From an uncultured Bacillota bacterium (GTDB lineage Bacteria > Bacillota_I > Bacilli_A > Erysipelotrichales > Erysipelotrichaceae): 6,988 nt of DNA. Each line of letters starts with the position of its first letter. Within the stretch, counting starts at the first letter, position 1. Position numbers and translations under genes: made by a program. The DNA is taken from assembly GCA_949287785.1 (NCBI GenBank), contig CASEHR010000075.1, positions 1 to 6,988 of the forward strand, in the 5' to 3' direction. This document shows positions 6,744 through 6,988 of this stretch, in pieces. Under the pieces are notes generated by a model. The model was given only the letters and a program-made list of their open reading frames with translations. It had not been told where the DNA came from and did not search any database.

Positions 6744-6749
6744 TATAAT
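6744..6749 (+). promoter_or_regulatory. -10 element of the divergent nnrD-like gene
   Basis: Perfect TATAAT. The A of the ATG at 6756 is seven bases downstream, the usual distance to a transcription start. No recognisable -35 is present: the hexamer at a 17-base spacing is TAAAAG, inside the operator repeats. Confidence 0.5.
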
Positions 6750-6755
6750 AAAACC

Positions 6756-6988
6756 ATGAAGAAGATAGATGATGATCTGATATACCGTATCTTTCCGGCG
6801 CGTGATGAGCTAGCTCACAAAGGCACTTATCACAGAGTCCTGATGATCGGTGGTTCCAAGATGATGCATGGAGCGATTGCACTAGCAGCTATAAGTGCTT
6901 ACCGCAGCGGTGTCGGGACTTTGACATAGATGATCCCTGACATCATCTATGAAGTGACAGCTAAGCGCTTTGACTATGCGATGATCAA
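6756..6988 (+). pseudogene. nnrD: ADP/ATP-dependent NAD(P)H-hydrate dehydratase, interrupted by in-frame TAG and cut by window edge
   Basis: Family (YjeF C-terminal/ribokinase-like fold) that repairs the S-epimer of hydrated NAD(P)H using ADP or ATP. The first 57 codons show the hallmark N-terminus: PARDELAHKGTYHRVLMIGGS (residues 14-34), then HGAIALAAISAYRSGVGTLT (residues 38-57). A TAG at 6927-6929 then interrupts the frame. The same frame continues as MIPDIIYEVTAKRFDYAMI to the window edge, which fits where homologues continue (a ...G-x-L-V...IP/LP-E...V pattern), so one base change appears to have broken the gene. TAG ends other genes here, so recoding is unlikely. An ATG follows the TAG directly and could allow reinitiation. 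A sequencing error is possible. Start: 6756 is preferred over an ATG at 6735, which precedes the TATAAT and would add seven atypical residues. No Shine-Dalgarno is visible. No NnrE epimerase domain precedes it. The catalytic region lies beyond the window. Confidence 0.7.

Noticed and set aside
6735..6755. ATG at 6735 as start of the nnrD-like gene
   Set aside because: It lies upstream of the TATAAT at 6744-6749, so a transcript from that promoter would not include it, and it adds residues not expected in the family.
6927..6929. TAG read as a sense codon (recoding, e.g. pyrrolysine or amber reassignment)
   Set aside because: TAG ends the kinase and permease genes at normal lengths in this same window, and no recoding structure is apparent; a nonsense mutation or base error is simpler.

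Overview
The window looks like a chromosomal stretch from a low-to-mid GC Bacillota (Firmicutes), possibly of the Erysipelotrichia type; the class-level guess is weak. Support comes from strong AAGGAGG-type ribosome binding sites, a Bacillota-type AsnA N-terminus, a YabJ-like RidA, and a membrane-anchored PASTA protein as expected in a Gram-positive wall. TGA and TAG both end normal-length genes and Trp is TGG, so the standard bacterial code (11) applies, not the mycoplasma code.

Almost everything is on the minus strand. Reading in the direction of transcription from the right, a five-gene operon runs from about 6691 down to 887. It encodes an OmpR-family response regulator, a HAMP-containing sensor histidine kinase, a kinase-less PASTA-repeat membrane protein, a MacB/FtsX-type ABC permease with a very large extracellular domain, and a LolD/MacB-type ATPase. 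The genes overlap or lie 9-19 bases apart, and a good intrinsic terminator at 830-865 closes the unit. I infer a cell-envelope sensing and response module: the two-component pair senses and switches, the PASTA protein may bind peptidoglycan fragments or lipid II outside, and the ABC pair would work by transport or mechanotransmission. The function is not known from the sequence.

To the left, also on the minus strand, is a second small operon with its own promoter: ridA (enamine/imine deaminase) followed one base later by asnA (aspartate-ammonia ligase), which runs off the left edge.

To the right, divergent from the operon, a plus-strand nnrD-like gene (ADP/ATP-dependent NAD(P)H-hydrate dehydratase) begins and is interrupted by an in-frame TAG after 57 codons. 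The roughly 65-base divergent spacer holds two AAAGTTA direct repeats spaced exactly 11 bases, a typical OmpR/PhoB-family operator layout. It also holds a -10 hexamer facing each way. On both sides the hexamer lies so close to the ATG, with no Shine-Dalgarno, that both transcripts may be leaderless.

No tRNA, rRNA, CRISPR array, insertion sequence or phage gene was seen. No gene-free stretch exceeds about 140 bases.
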